Source: Strigops habroptila (lineage: Eukaryota; Chordata; Aves; Psittaciformes; Psittacidae). From it: a DNA stretch of 64,000 bases. The notes beneath the pieces are model-generated. The model saw nothing but the letters and a program-made list of their open reading frames with translations, did not search any database and was not told the DNA's origin. This document shows positions 36,381 to 47,800 of the stretch, piece after piece. Made by a program: the position numbers and the translations under genes. Each line of letters starts with the position of its first letter. Position 1 is the first letter of the stretch. Where the stretch lies: assembly GCF_004027225.2 (NCBI RefSeq), contig NC_044302.2, forward strand, positions 72,350,993-72,414,992, read 5' to 3'.

Positions 36381-39300
36381 CTGGAAAGAAACAAATGAGA
36401 GCAATATGATTGATAGAAAGCAGGCTAATGTGAATTATCTCAGCAGTGTGAACATATCGTCTCACAAAGAGAGTATGCTGACTACACACCTGTCTTGCAG
36501 CTTTCTACATCAGGAGTGCATGGAACATCGCCCCATTATAGCATTTTAAAATTTGAACACAACTCACATCTCATTTATTTTGCATATGTGAACTGCTACC
36601 AAAACAAAACGTTACGCAGTTTGAAGCATTTTCCAACCTAAACCACAGCAGACGATAAAGGTAGAAAAAATCAAATCATGCAGCTCTGTATCTGAGTAAC
36701 CCCATGTTCTGTGGTGTAGCTGTCATCAGTTGCTGTAATTTGGAATCATAACCGTACAGCATGAAAGAGTTTAAAGAAGGAACAGAGAGGCATCTGCTGA
36801 AGACACAGTTGGAGAGGTTACCTGAAGCATTATGGGCTTTCCTGTTCATCATTTTACAAAGAGTCACAGATGTTTATAAAAAGACTTTGTGTTTTAGGTA
36901 GTTTTAAGCCAACCAAAATACCTAATGCCATTGTGCACCATACTGGAAAAAACAGTAGTATACTAGCAGTACTGCAGCAGTATATGTACTGGAATTGACT
37001 GCTCTGTGGCTATGATGGCAGGTTCATTTGTGGGCTCATGAAAGCCGCTTGCTTGGTCTCCCATTGGGAAGTTTGTCCACATTTAGTGCATTTCCTAGCC
37101 CCCACTCCAGTCTAGCATCAGTCCTGTTAGGCAAAGGAGCTCTGGATCCAAATAATTTAGACTTTACTTTTAAAGTAGGGGAGGAGAGCTCAAGGAGCAT
37201 TTAGGATTCCCTCCTCTTCCACACTTTCTTTTTAGCTTACTATATACACACAAAGGGGTCGCAAACTAGTGACCAGGCATTACATAAATGTCTTGTTACC
37301 TTTGTATTTTATTCATATCTTCCCAGCATACTTCTGATACTGTTCTGACTCAAATTCTCTATAAATCTTCCTGGTTCATGTATTTTCAAAAGTGACTTAA
37401 AATGTTCCAGCATTCAGTCTAACCCATTTTCAACCTATTAGTGGTGTCATAACCACAAAAGTCACTGTAGTGCATGAACAGTGGTCTTTAGATGAGGACT
37501 CAGATCCACATTTTAAAAGTCACACTGGTAATTTTCCTGCCACATCACTTTGTAAATTCTCTGCAGCTTGCAGCTTGTTTGTCTTGCATTTTTCCAAGAT
37601 GATTTTGTCTCATTGCCAGCCCATAAATCCATGTGCTCTCTCATTGTCTGTTTTCTCTTCCCACTGTTTTTATGTGCTGCCTCCCCCATTTATTATATTG
37701 GTTAGCTCAAATGCTGCCTGAAAACAGCGGGCATCTTTGTGAATATTTTCCTTGAGGCTCACATAGCCTAATGTTTCAAGCTGTTCGATTTGACCTTCTG
37801 TAGAAACCCTCCCAACAATACCGGCATTTATGCCACATCATTAGTTTCAAATTTCAGTTTCTTCTCTGAAAGTATGGATCTGCTGCTTGTCCCAGAGTTA
37901 CACTTTCATAACAAGACAGTGGGAGTCCACTAAATGGGATTCTGTGGGGTTTAGAAAGCAGGACCACCACCATATGAACCCTGCCATTTTTCCCTGCTTT
38001 CATGTTGAACAGGTATCTCTAAAATCACAGAGAAGAGGGGAGCAAGATATTTTGGAGAGGAGTTAAACTGACTCTTTATTTTTATATACTTCTTGGTCCA
38101 CATACTCCTGAGCTAAAAAAGGGGGTAATTTGGGTCCAGATACAGATTTTTTCAGTTTGGGTCACCATTCCCCTTTCTTCTTGTAAACTGTATTTGGCAG
38201 AGTATCATCTTAACTTACCAGCAAGAGGAGACCCCACAAAACCTCCAGTGCTTCGAATAAGCATGAAAAGCCCTAGAGCACTGTCAAAATCTGGCATGCC
38301 TACAACATCTGCTAGCACTGTAATATGAATGGCGGCTGTTGTACCAAAGAAGAATCCATAGAAGCCAGTGAATACTGCCAAGGACAGGTAATTGTTAGCC
38401 AGTGGCAACAGCATCAGGGAAGTACTGATCAGTGTAATTGTCACTGTCAGCAAATGAACAGTTTTGGTAACATGGAGATTGGCATACCAGCCACATAGCA
38501 GTCTGCCTGCAAAGTCCACTACAGCTAAAATGGATAGCAGCGATGCAGTCCATGAGTCATCTATTCCCAGGCTGTAGCTAAGCGGAACTAAAAATAAGGG
38601 AGGAATAAAAAAACTCAAAGCAGCTAATATGCCAAAAATGGCATAAAGTACAAACTCCGGTTGCCTCACAAGCATCCAGTTGAAGGTTTTGCGTGTGATG
38701 GGAGACTTATCTTCTTTGTCTATCCTAGATTCACCATTGCCAGGTGGTCTCTCGGTTTCATAATGTCTAGCCTCAAGGAGGCAGCTGCTTGCCAGGGGTC
38801 GCATCAGTACTCCACAGACACAGATATTGAGTTGGATGCCACCTATGATCAAGAGGGCACCTTTCCATCCATATTGACTTATCAACCACTGGAAAAATGG
38901 CCCAAACGTGAATGCAAAGACACATTCTCCAGCACTGGCAATAGCACTGGCCAAAGCTCTTTTCTTGGAGAAATAATGGCTCACAATGCTAATGGCTGGT
39001 ATCCATGAAAAGGAAATCCCAAGCCCTGAAAAACACCAATACAAATAGCAGCAGTTAGACACTGTTGAGGTATTTTGTGAAGGTGGAAATTAAATCAAGC
39101 AATGCTCCTAGATTTGCAAAGTTAAAAACTGGTAAAAGAAAAGCAACTTTACTCTTAGCAGGAGCATGAGCTCAGCTGAAATGTTTGTAAGAGCCTATTT
39201 GTGGTGTGTGTTCTGCAAGAATACGTTGTACACTCAAACAAAAAGCAGGAGTATGAGGTATACACTACTAAATTCTTACTATGAAAAAACCCCAAGCAAC

Positions 39301-42300
39301 ATTGGTTTGACAAGTTTGCCACTGGATGAGAAATCACACAGCCATGTCATTGAAACTAGATGGATCTCAGAGTGTCTGTGCTGTCCTCATTAAGGCTGGT
39401 ACTAGATCAGATCACTGAGTTAAGCTGAGCTGTATTCAGTGCAGAAAGTGAGGAAGGATGTGAAGGAAGCTGGTGTGTTACCTCCATTTGTTCTTCATTT
39501 TCTTGCCCAACTGCTTTGAGCATGCTTCAAACATGCTCTAACTTACAGTGATTTTAATGGCTCCCTAGAAACTATTTGGCAGCCCAGGACTGCCAAAGGG
39601 CTCAAATTCCAGACATTTTCTCAGGCATCCAGCATGGAACTGGGAATGGTTTATTTTATTGCCGGCCAGCTTTGCTTCCTGTTCCAGGAAAATCTGCTAG
39701 CTGTTGGATACAACTTTCTGGCCTGTTTTTACCTATAGAAAAGAAAGGATTGGAATCAACTGAAAGCTTAGGGCTGTGTACAAAACATAGATTATTTGAT
39801 AGAAAGTAAAAAATTTGGGATCTCTGTGTTTCCATGTACTTCACCACTCTTTAGGTTCTTTAAACCTTCACAGAATTCTTGGCTCTAAGTAAAAAATAAA
39901 ACACTTTTTAATTTTCTAGTTGCATATAATTTGCAGGTGAAAATTACTAGCATCTAATTATTCACCTTCTTTGCCATTGCAGGTTTCTAGTGCAGATTCT
40001 TCTTTCCAGAGTGGGACATTGAAGGAAATTACCTTTAAGGGGGGATATTTGTTCTAGTCGCTCATAAAATCAAAATAGAAATCAGATTTTAAAACTCCTA
40101 CTGCTAGTACTCTCAAATGAGGGCTCTGAGTTGCTGGTGAAAGAAATTCATAGAGCCATAAAGTCATACCCTGTAGGAAGCCAGTCGTTGCATACATCCA
40201 GACCATATTGAGTCCAAGAAATCCCAGTGCCATTCCCGAAAAAGCCAGGAGTCCTCCAGTGATCACAACTGCCCGATGGGTGTATCGCGCACATAGTGAG
40301 CTGGCAACAGGGGCTGGATCAGCAGCAAAATAGGAGAAAGATAAACACGTTAGGAACATTAGGCTAATCAATAGGACTGAATAATCCAATAAAACTTCTG
40401 GAGGAGAGAGCGGACAGGGGTGGTCAATCAAGACTTTAAAATTGGATCCTTGCTGATAGGGAAATGACTGTCCCTATCGCAGAGATTTTAAAATATTCAA
40501 AGTATGTGGACTTTTTAAAGGGAAAGAGCATTTCAGTGCCTTCATTGCAGAACAGTTCTGCTGAATTTCGTGTAAGGATACAACTATCAACATGACAGAA
40601 GTTTGTGTAGTGTTTTAGCAGAAACTTATACCCCTGTCATAAGAATCTCTAAGTTAATCTATTAAAAAAAATCATTATTGATAGTGTATTATTGATATGG
40701 CTGGCATGAAAATTTTCTGGAGAAAACTTTATCTTCTAGAGCATTGAAAAATCATCTGTTCACAAAGTTGCAAATGTTTTATCAAGGACAAAAAATTGAG
40801 GTTTATATTGAGGTAATATTTAGTTGTTTAAATTTTTATTTCAGTGGTGGTTTCTCTCAGCAGACTGCAGGAACACCTCAACACATGAAGGCAAATTAGC
40901 ACCAGGTACAGATGTGACCTGGTACAGTAACTCCAAACACCAAAGCACTGGTGTCTACGCACTGTCTGCACCTGAAACGTAGCGATATTTTTTGGTTATT
41001 TAAGGATCAGTTGTACTGCCTGGCTATTTTCCATCAGTGAAACAGAGTTAAGATCAAGGCCATCACGGAAAGGCGCTCTGTTCTGCAGGGATAATTTCAA
41101 ACCCCAAGTATGAGATGTTTTCCATGGCCACTAGAGGGATCCCAAGTGACACCTGACAGTACCAGTTCTCGGCGGGGTTTTGTGCTGCACAGTCAGCTCC
41201 CTGCAGTTCATTAACATTCTGGATATTGGAGTTCGAGGATAAGATAAAATTCAGATAAAAAGGACCACGCTTATAAACTGAAGTAAGTGCGAAGACAATG
41301 AAGAAAAGGCAGTCAGCAAGAGAGGTTTTGTAGTCATTTGTAGAGGCAGGTTGTTGTACATTCACCTCTGCTAAGTAAGATAAGAATGAAGAGAATTTGG
41401 TAGCTCGGACAAGTGAAATAAACCTGGCAGAGAGATATTAATGTCTGCAAAATCTGCAGGACGCTGTCTGATAACAGGTAGCTGGCAGAAGTTATACAAA
41501 CCCCAAATGTGTCTCATCAGCATTTACAGCTAAAATACAGCGATTTGGTAAAGATATCAAAAGTATACTGGAATTCATGGTCTGTAAGATGTAGTGGAAG
41601 GGATGAGCCAGGATAAAGCATATACAGTTGGATAAACATACATATATGATGAACAAAAGAAAAGTAGACTCAGAATAACAAGAGAGATCAATGGAAGATC
41701 CTAAAGACAGGAGAAAGATCTGTAGGTGGAGCAGAAATACTACCAAAGAGCAATTTTTAAAATACATCATGAGAAGAAGAAATAGGCAGAAATTGAACAT
41801 GGGATAGCAGTAGGAATAAAGAAGCTAGACAATGAACTGGAAATGGAGAAGATAGGTAGGGTCCAGCGTCTGAAAGAATAAAGGGCAATACACAGAAAAC
41901 TTACAAAAAATGGAAAGGAGTGATAATTGCAGTGCAAAGACAAAGGTGATGGGAGATGTACATCAGTGTCAAGAGAAGGCCTATGTGTGTGATGGGGAGA
42001 ATCATTGCTGTGGTAAATTGAACAGCCTGTTGCTGGTGCAAACCCCAAAAGTAGAAGCATGTGCTATCCTTCCACACAAGACACAGAGCTGCTGTTGAAA
42101 GGATCCAAATGGGAAAAATTAGTAATTCACTGATCCTCCTTCATACCGAGCCAAATGACACTGAAGGTTTCCCAGAGGAACATATTAAGAAAGACTAAGC
42201 CATGACAGGAAAGATGCTCAAAGAACTGGGGGCTCAGATGATCTTCAGCAGAAAGTCTTCTGATCCCTATAAATGAAGCAAAGGCAGGAGAAGATAAGGA

Positions 42301-44055
42301 AAATTACCTTACACCTGGCTAGGCAAATACAATTTTGCTGGCTTATAGTTGGTTGTTGTTGATGCTGTTATTATTATTATTTCATATGCCTTATCCTTGA
42401 TACATTCCTATATAATGTAAACATATATTAAAACAAAACAGGACTTTGAATTCTTTTATCCTCCTCTGTTGGCTTTTTTTGTCATTAAGTTCATATGACA
42501 AAATAATATAGCAGTAAGTCTGTGATAAGTCTCATTTTTAAACCAAATCAATAGATTCCTATTTATTCATTTCTGTAGTCTGCAAAGTAGGTGAAAATTA
42601 GTTTTTTCATTATTTGTAATGAACTATTTCTGTCAGAATGAATCAAGCTCTAATACAGCAAATCAAGGATATCAGTTTATGGAAGTGACAAAATCTTTTC
42701 AAGCCATGAGTTGATTTAGTTTATTACTTTGACTTTTAATTAACTCTTTCGCTCTTCTGAATACATTTTTCAAAGAAAGATGAGTTTCCCATGGTCTCTG
42801 CAAGTACTGCAATTACAAGCAATAATACTGATAGGTGTGAAATGAGTAGGATGCATGTAATTATAAAGTGTATATGCAATGAAGCATCTTCACAAACAAA
42901 ATTATTATAGCATTTATTATGTAAGGATACTTACCTATTGCAAGTATGTATCTACATGAAAGTATGCCGAGCAGACTTCACAAATTCTGTACAGCTCAGG
43001 CCTGCACGCGTTTGGAATCCTCACCATGCGGTGAAGGATCCTCCAGTTTACAAGGGCACAAATGACTCTGTAAACAACTAAATTAAGAGTCAAATGCAGT
43101 ATGTTTGATATTTTTCTCTGCTTCATTTGGTGAGGGGATCCACACTGACTCCATAGCTCATTGCCTTTGACTGGATAGTTCACCTTCACTTCCCTTACTC
43201 TCTCCTTGTATGGTCTTGTCTTCCTTATGCTATGAATGAACTGATTTTTATTTTTTTTTAACTCAATGAGTTTTCTGTTAGATCAATGACTTAGAATCAT
43301 TCTAAGGGGAGGAAAGGAGAGCCAGAACTGGTGGTTCTGGAAGGAAGTGGGACCTTGGTGAAGACAAAAAGGAGAAGAGTAGGAAAGCAGTACTGAGAGT
43401 CACCATTTTTGTAGCAAATCACTTATCTGCTAGGCAGGGTCACAGTCCTTATGTCTTAAAGCACTTTGAAAAAGTGACAGTTGCTGTGAGATCAGTGAAC
43501 TTGCAAAAACTGGTTTAAGAGCTTGATTCAACAAGCTTTGCAGTTCTGAGGATTATCTCCAATAAGTTTGATTTAAAGCCTGTAGAAAAACTGAATCATG
43601 AGTGTATGTACAGGAACTTCTTTAAGGCAATCAGGTTCCTGTGTATATACAGAGTCCTCATTAACCCCTTTCATGTCTGAGGCATGGATACATTTTTATG
43701 AGAGGAAGCAAATGCCAATTTTCTGTAGAGGCAGAAGGAGGAGGTATTGTCCTTACGTATTTTGATTTTGTGGGTTTTCCTAAGGAAACTCTTCAAAATT
43801 TCTTGAGTAGTCATGACATTAAAATAAAGTGCTAGAGGATCACTTCTACCTACCTCCTAAATGAAAGATGGTAATAGCTACCGATGTGATCCAGGAAGTT
43901 GTACTTGCAAGTTCATCAAAGTGCTGCTGGATTTCAACAAAGAACAGACCAAAAGTCTTAAGGACAGCAACAGTGAGGCCCATCACTGTGAAGGCTGATG
44001 CTACCACAACCCATCCATAGCCACCATCTGGTGGATTGCTGGTTTTGGCCTGCAT
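36154..44055 (-). CDS. SLC16-family monocarboxylate transporter (MCT7/MCT13/MCT12-like), complete in four coding exons
   Basis: Twelve-helix plasma-membrane transporter of the major facilitator superfamily. Joining 43854-44055, 40170-40313, 38219-39025 and 36154-36380 (minus strand) gives 459 aa with GT-AG junctions, each split after codon base 1. The family signature DGGYGWVV lies at residues 10-17 and 'KTFGLFF' at 33-39. A hydrophilic loop (about 193-233) separates the halves, and the C-terminal tail is short and polar. Lys33 and the Asp286/Arg290 pair (VVDFAGR) sit where rat MCT1 has Lys38 and Asp302/Arg306, residues needed for proton-coupled lactate transport; this suggests a proton-linked carboxylate carrier. 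From memory, segments such as 'SAGEC' and 'YSLGIDD' resemble MCT7, and 'FTFGPFFQWL' resembles MCT13. The exact orthology and substrate are unknown. I know of no SLC16 gene here in human. Confidence 0.9.
38219..39025 (-). CDS. SLC16-like gene, large third coding exon
   Basis: An 807-nt exon that encodes helices 4 to 11 and the central loop. It opens GLGISFSWIPAISIV after acceptor 'gtgtttttcag' and ends SPLA plus one base before 'gtaagt'. It contains the 'YFSKKRALA' loop typical of MCTs and the Asp286/Arg290 pair in helix 8. The single large central exon is typical of SLC16 genes. Confidence 0.93.
40170..40313 (-). CDS. SLC16-like gene, second coding exon
   Basis: A 144-nt exon (48 codons) between 'tgctgatccag' and 'gtatga' on the minus strand. 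It encodes APVASSLCARYTHR and helix 3 ending ATTGFLQ. It includes the 'VVITGG' segment of the family. Confidence 0.9.
40314..43853. other. First intron of the SLC16-like gene, nothing recognised
   Basis: A 3.5-kb intron. A purine-rich stretch at about 41740-42060 (plus strand) produces pyrimidine-rich open frames on the other strand. No repeat family or exon recognised. Confidence 0.55.
43854..44055 (-). CDS. SLC16-like gene, first coding exon
   Basis: The ATG at 44055 has A at -3 ('aaagATGc'). It opens MQAKTSNPPDGGYGW, the expected start length for MCTs, followed by helix 1 and the start of helix 2 (SWITSVAITIFHLG). The donor is 'gtaggt'. The 5' UTR and true promoter are not established. 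Confidence 0.92.
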
Positions 44056-44824
44056 CTTTTCTAATTCTTGGATCTTCTCTTAGGATATTTTGCTGGGGTG
44101 GTAGTGATGGTGGTGAGTGAGGATTTTGAAATCTGCAAATTAGTAGTAGAACCAGTGTTACAGAAATTAATTACAAGATTCCAGATTGCAGAAGTCATTA
44201 CCAAGGAAAATGCAATATGCATTTCAGTGACTGAAAATATTACGTGGGAAACATGCCCCAGGAGACAGAAGGCAGATTAGAAAGTAAAACAAAGAAGTAA
44301 AGAAATTTAAGAAAGGAAAAATATTCAGGTAAGGAGGGAAGAAAGAAAGCAGCATACAGATATGAATATAGGAGAGAAGACTGTGGGATAAGAGATTATG
44401 CAGACACTAAGATTTTCAAAAACAGGCCTAGGGTCTTACCAATTCTAACACCTTCAGGAACCTTATCCCACTCACTTTTCAAACCAATATATTATTGTAA
44501 TCAATTAGAAAATTAAATGCCTGACAGGATACCACACTTTCTAACATTTTCTGGACATTGCAATAAACTTCACAAACTTTAAAGCCATCAAGGCAGTTGT
44601 TAGTACCCATTAGAGTTTTGTCATAATTGTGGGCATGGATAAAGCATAATTATATTTGCTAAGCTGCTCCTTTGCATGATATCACTAGTGTGAGAGAACA
44701 AGAGGTAGAAAAATAAGATTCCTAACCTGAAGAGGGCAGGAAATCTGTCAGTTTCAATCTTCTGAGTATCTATATAAATGGAAATAAATGGAAACTACTT
44801 CACTTATCTGGAAGTCTAAACCTA

Positions 44825-44876
44825 GGGGACTTTCCGTTCCTGAAACAGCAGCCTTTCAAAGAAGGATTTCACTTTC
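44825..44876 (-). promoter_or_regulatory. Adjacent NF-kB-type and IRF/ISRE-type motifs upstream of the SLC16-like gene
   Basis: A perfect kappa-B sequence GGGGACTTTCC (44825-44835) lies 31 bp from TTTCACTTTC (44867-44876). The complement of the latter, GAAAGTGAAA, is an interferon-regulatory-factor core. They sit about 0.8 kb upstream of the SLC16 start codon. A minus-strand TATATAG lies about 50 bp toward the gene, near 44772. Function is inferred from motifs only. Confidence 0.3.
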
Positions 44877-47800
44877 CGTTCGGCAAATACCAAAATGATA
44901 TTTAAAAACAGAAGAACTCAAGTTGAAGTTACTGACTATGGGTTTCTCTCAACCCTGATGCTCTATTTAATCATTGAACAAGTTCCAGGTATACTGCAAA
45001 CCTGTTTTTTCTGTTTGTACTTTGTCTCTAAAATCCCATGTGGCAACTTTGAATAAAGAGTGCGAATATATAAATGTAATACTAACTCTTGCTGTTGCTG
45101 TAAGCCACGCTCTAATTCAGAACCATGACAATAATTTCTTAGTAGTTCCAGTGTAAACAGGATGTGTGTAATCTCAAAAATTGTATTCAGCGTGAAACTG
45201 AATGTTACAGTCTCTGAGGTCTCTGAGGCATGTATTAGGCAACCAGTACTAGATATGGTACGGGATGTCTGAACACTACCTGTACACTATGAAACTTTGG
45301 ACCTCCCTGCCATGTAACACTATGGATACTAAAACTTTACATGGAAATATTAGATAAATCTGTGCCGTATAAAACTATTGAGGATTACCAAATGGTTAAA
45401 ATTGGTCCCTGGCTCAGGAAGTCTCCAAGCTGCAAGAAGTCAGAAACTGGGAATTATCACTTTATGCTTAGTCTAGTCTTAATCTTAAACATCCCCTTTT
45501 GGCCTGATCCAATATAGCCATTTTCATAAAGCAATTTGCAAGGAACACTGTTTACAAATTTAGGGTCCTCAACATTTGAGCATTTACATTCACGGTTCCA
45601 GCACTACAAAGCGTTTTTGCCTAAATGGGGCACATGCTTCCTTATGAAGGCATCTAAATAGGCAAGCACATATTACTAAATGCAAAACTGAGAGTGTATT
45701 TCCCCTTAGAAGTTCTGTGACAAACTCAGAGTAAGCATGCAGTACACAGAGGATGTAGGATCTGGCTGATGGAAGGAAACATTCCTACTCTTGTCTTGTT
45801 TCTTCATGGGCCCTAAATTCTGAACTAGCATGTTGTACAAAATGCAGGAGATCAAAAAAGATTGGAAGCAGTTTTGTTCTAAGACGGAGAACGCGAGTTA
45901 AAGACAGCTAAAGATGTACTATACTTAAAATTCCCTTCCCTGTATGCAGGTGGAAAAGGGGAGAATTAAGGGAATCCACAGCATTAGAAACCATCCGGTA
46001 CAAAGCAGCAGGCACTAGTCCCATGATTGCTCCACTGGGGTACCTGATGCCAGGAGGACCTAAAACACTACAGCAGTGTGGGGGAAAGAAGCCATCAGAG
46101 CCTTGTAGGCATCAGAAGCAAGATAATTCTGCTGCTGTGTCTGGCTCAAACTCCAGACTAACATGTGGCACTGGACATATTTGCATGAGACACATAGCCA
46201 GACAGGTTTATCAGTTGCACAAGGTCTCAGACAGCATTCTGAAAATCTTGAAATTCAGCCACAAGAGACAGACTGCCTTGTGGTTGATGTTTATATGAAG
46301 GAATCTGGTTTTCATTCCTCCAGTTTCTGGGTGACTTTGAGAAAGTTGTTTGATCTCATTTGCCTCTGTTTTCTCCATTGTCAAATGCAGCTAACACTTT
46401 CAAAATTCATTAATTTTGTGAGGTTGAAAACATTAATACTTGTATTAGTGCTCATATACTGTAAGAAAATATAGAAGCTAGATCAAGCAACAGCCATGTC
46501 TTCTGATATTGCTGGGCTCAAGTGGCATGGTCATAATTTGTTTTGAAGCAATGAAGAACATAAAAAAGGATGCAACACTCGGGCTTAATAAGCCTGCCTA
46601 GGCAGAGTGATACTGCTACTGCTACACTCTGCATGGACATGCCTGGGCAAAGGATTATGATTTCTGCCACAAGACAGATAGAAAAAATCCTGCTACTTAC
46701 AAGGCAGCACCCAGACTAAGCAGGCATGATAAAATCTACTGCTTCCTGACACCACCCAGCACCTTTCATTAGACAAAATCTTCCCTAGTAGGAGTATAAA
46801 TCAGGCCCTACCACTCACAAGACTTAAATGTCTTTTTCCTGACCACAAATACATGTTTCATGTCACAGCCCAGAACTCAGCCTCCAGTCTCTTTTAATGA
46901 TCACAGTATTACTTGCAACTCCAAAATGAAATTACTTGTCTCAGTTATGTGATTAATTAATGAGGTTATTTCCCAGGAGCCCTACAGATTTGAAAGCAGC
47001 GCAGCTACATACTGTAGGGAACTGCTGGAACAGAGCAGAAAGCACAGAACTTGCAATGGGTGGATATGCTTCTGACACCATGCTCTGCTTTCTTCTGTCA
47101 TTCACTTGCAAGTGAAAGTTTGCTATAAACATGTAATTGAGAAAAAAACCCCCACAAAACCTAAACTGAAAAACACCCAGGATCTCTTTTTGCTCTTAGC
47201 TAGGAATAGTAGTAAATGGTAAGGTATTGGTATCTTTACTTTCTCCCCTTGCCCCTGAAACTAACCTTTAAAAGAAAGAAGGAAAAACCTGTAGGGATAT
47301 TGCCCTTCCTGTTGTGCTTGACCACACACAAGATCCCGCAAAGAATGTAAAGCCATGCCTAGAAGCATTAGCATTCTGCCTAGCACCCCACTGCCTCCGA
47401 CCTCCAAGCTTTCCCACGGCAGCTGGAATGGAGGCCCTTTGAGACAGAGGTTTCAACTAGAAAAGCCACAATGCTGTCATCTGCGATTGGTGTGTGCATT
47501 AATAAGAGCAGACAGCTCTGCCAGCAGTATCATTCCCCTTACGGCAAAATTTGCCAGCAAGAACATGCAGGCAAAAGTGCACCCTTTATCCTTGCACTTT
47601 CTACACAAGCTACAAAGGCACTTTTTGTGGCACTGGTGGTGTTCCTCTATCCCTGCTTTCAAGTTCTCCAAGCTAGTTCTGCTTTATTCATGTCAATGTT
47701 GGAAGGCTTACCAGCCAATAATAAAAGTAAATTCTATGAAGCTTATCTGACAGCTTGTATTTTAGGGCGCCATATAAACTTGTGAAGACTGGTAGTTGCA

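Noticed and set aside
47355-47785. Two overlapping 104-131 codon open frames
   Set aside because: They overlap in different frames, neither shows a domain, and no regulatory or splice signal supports either.
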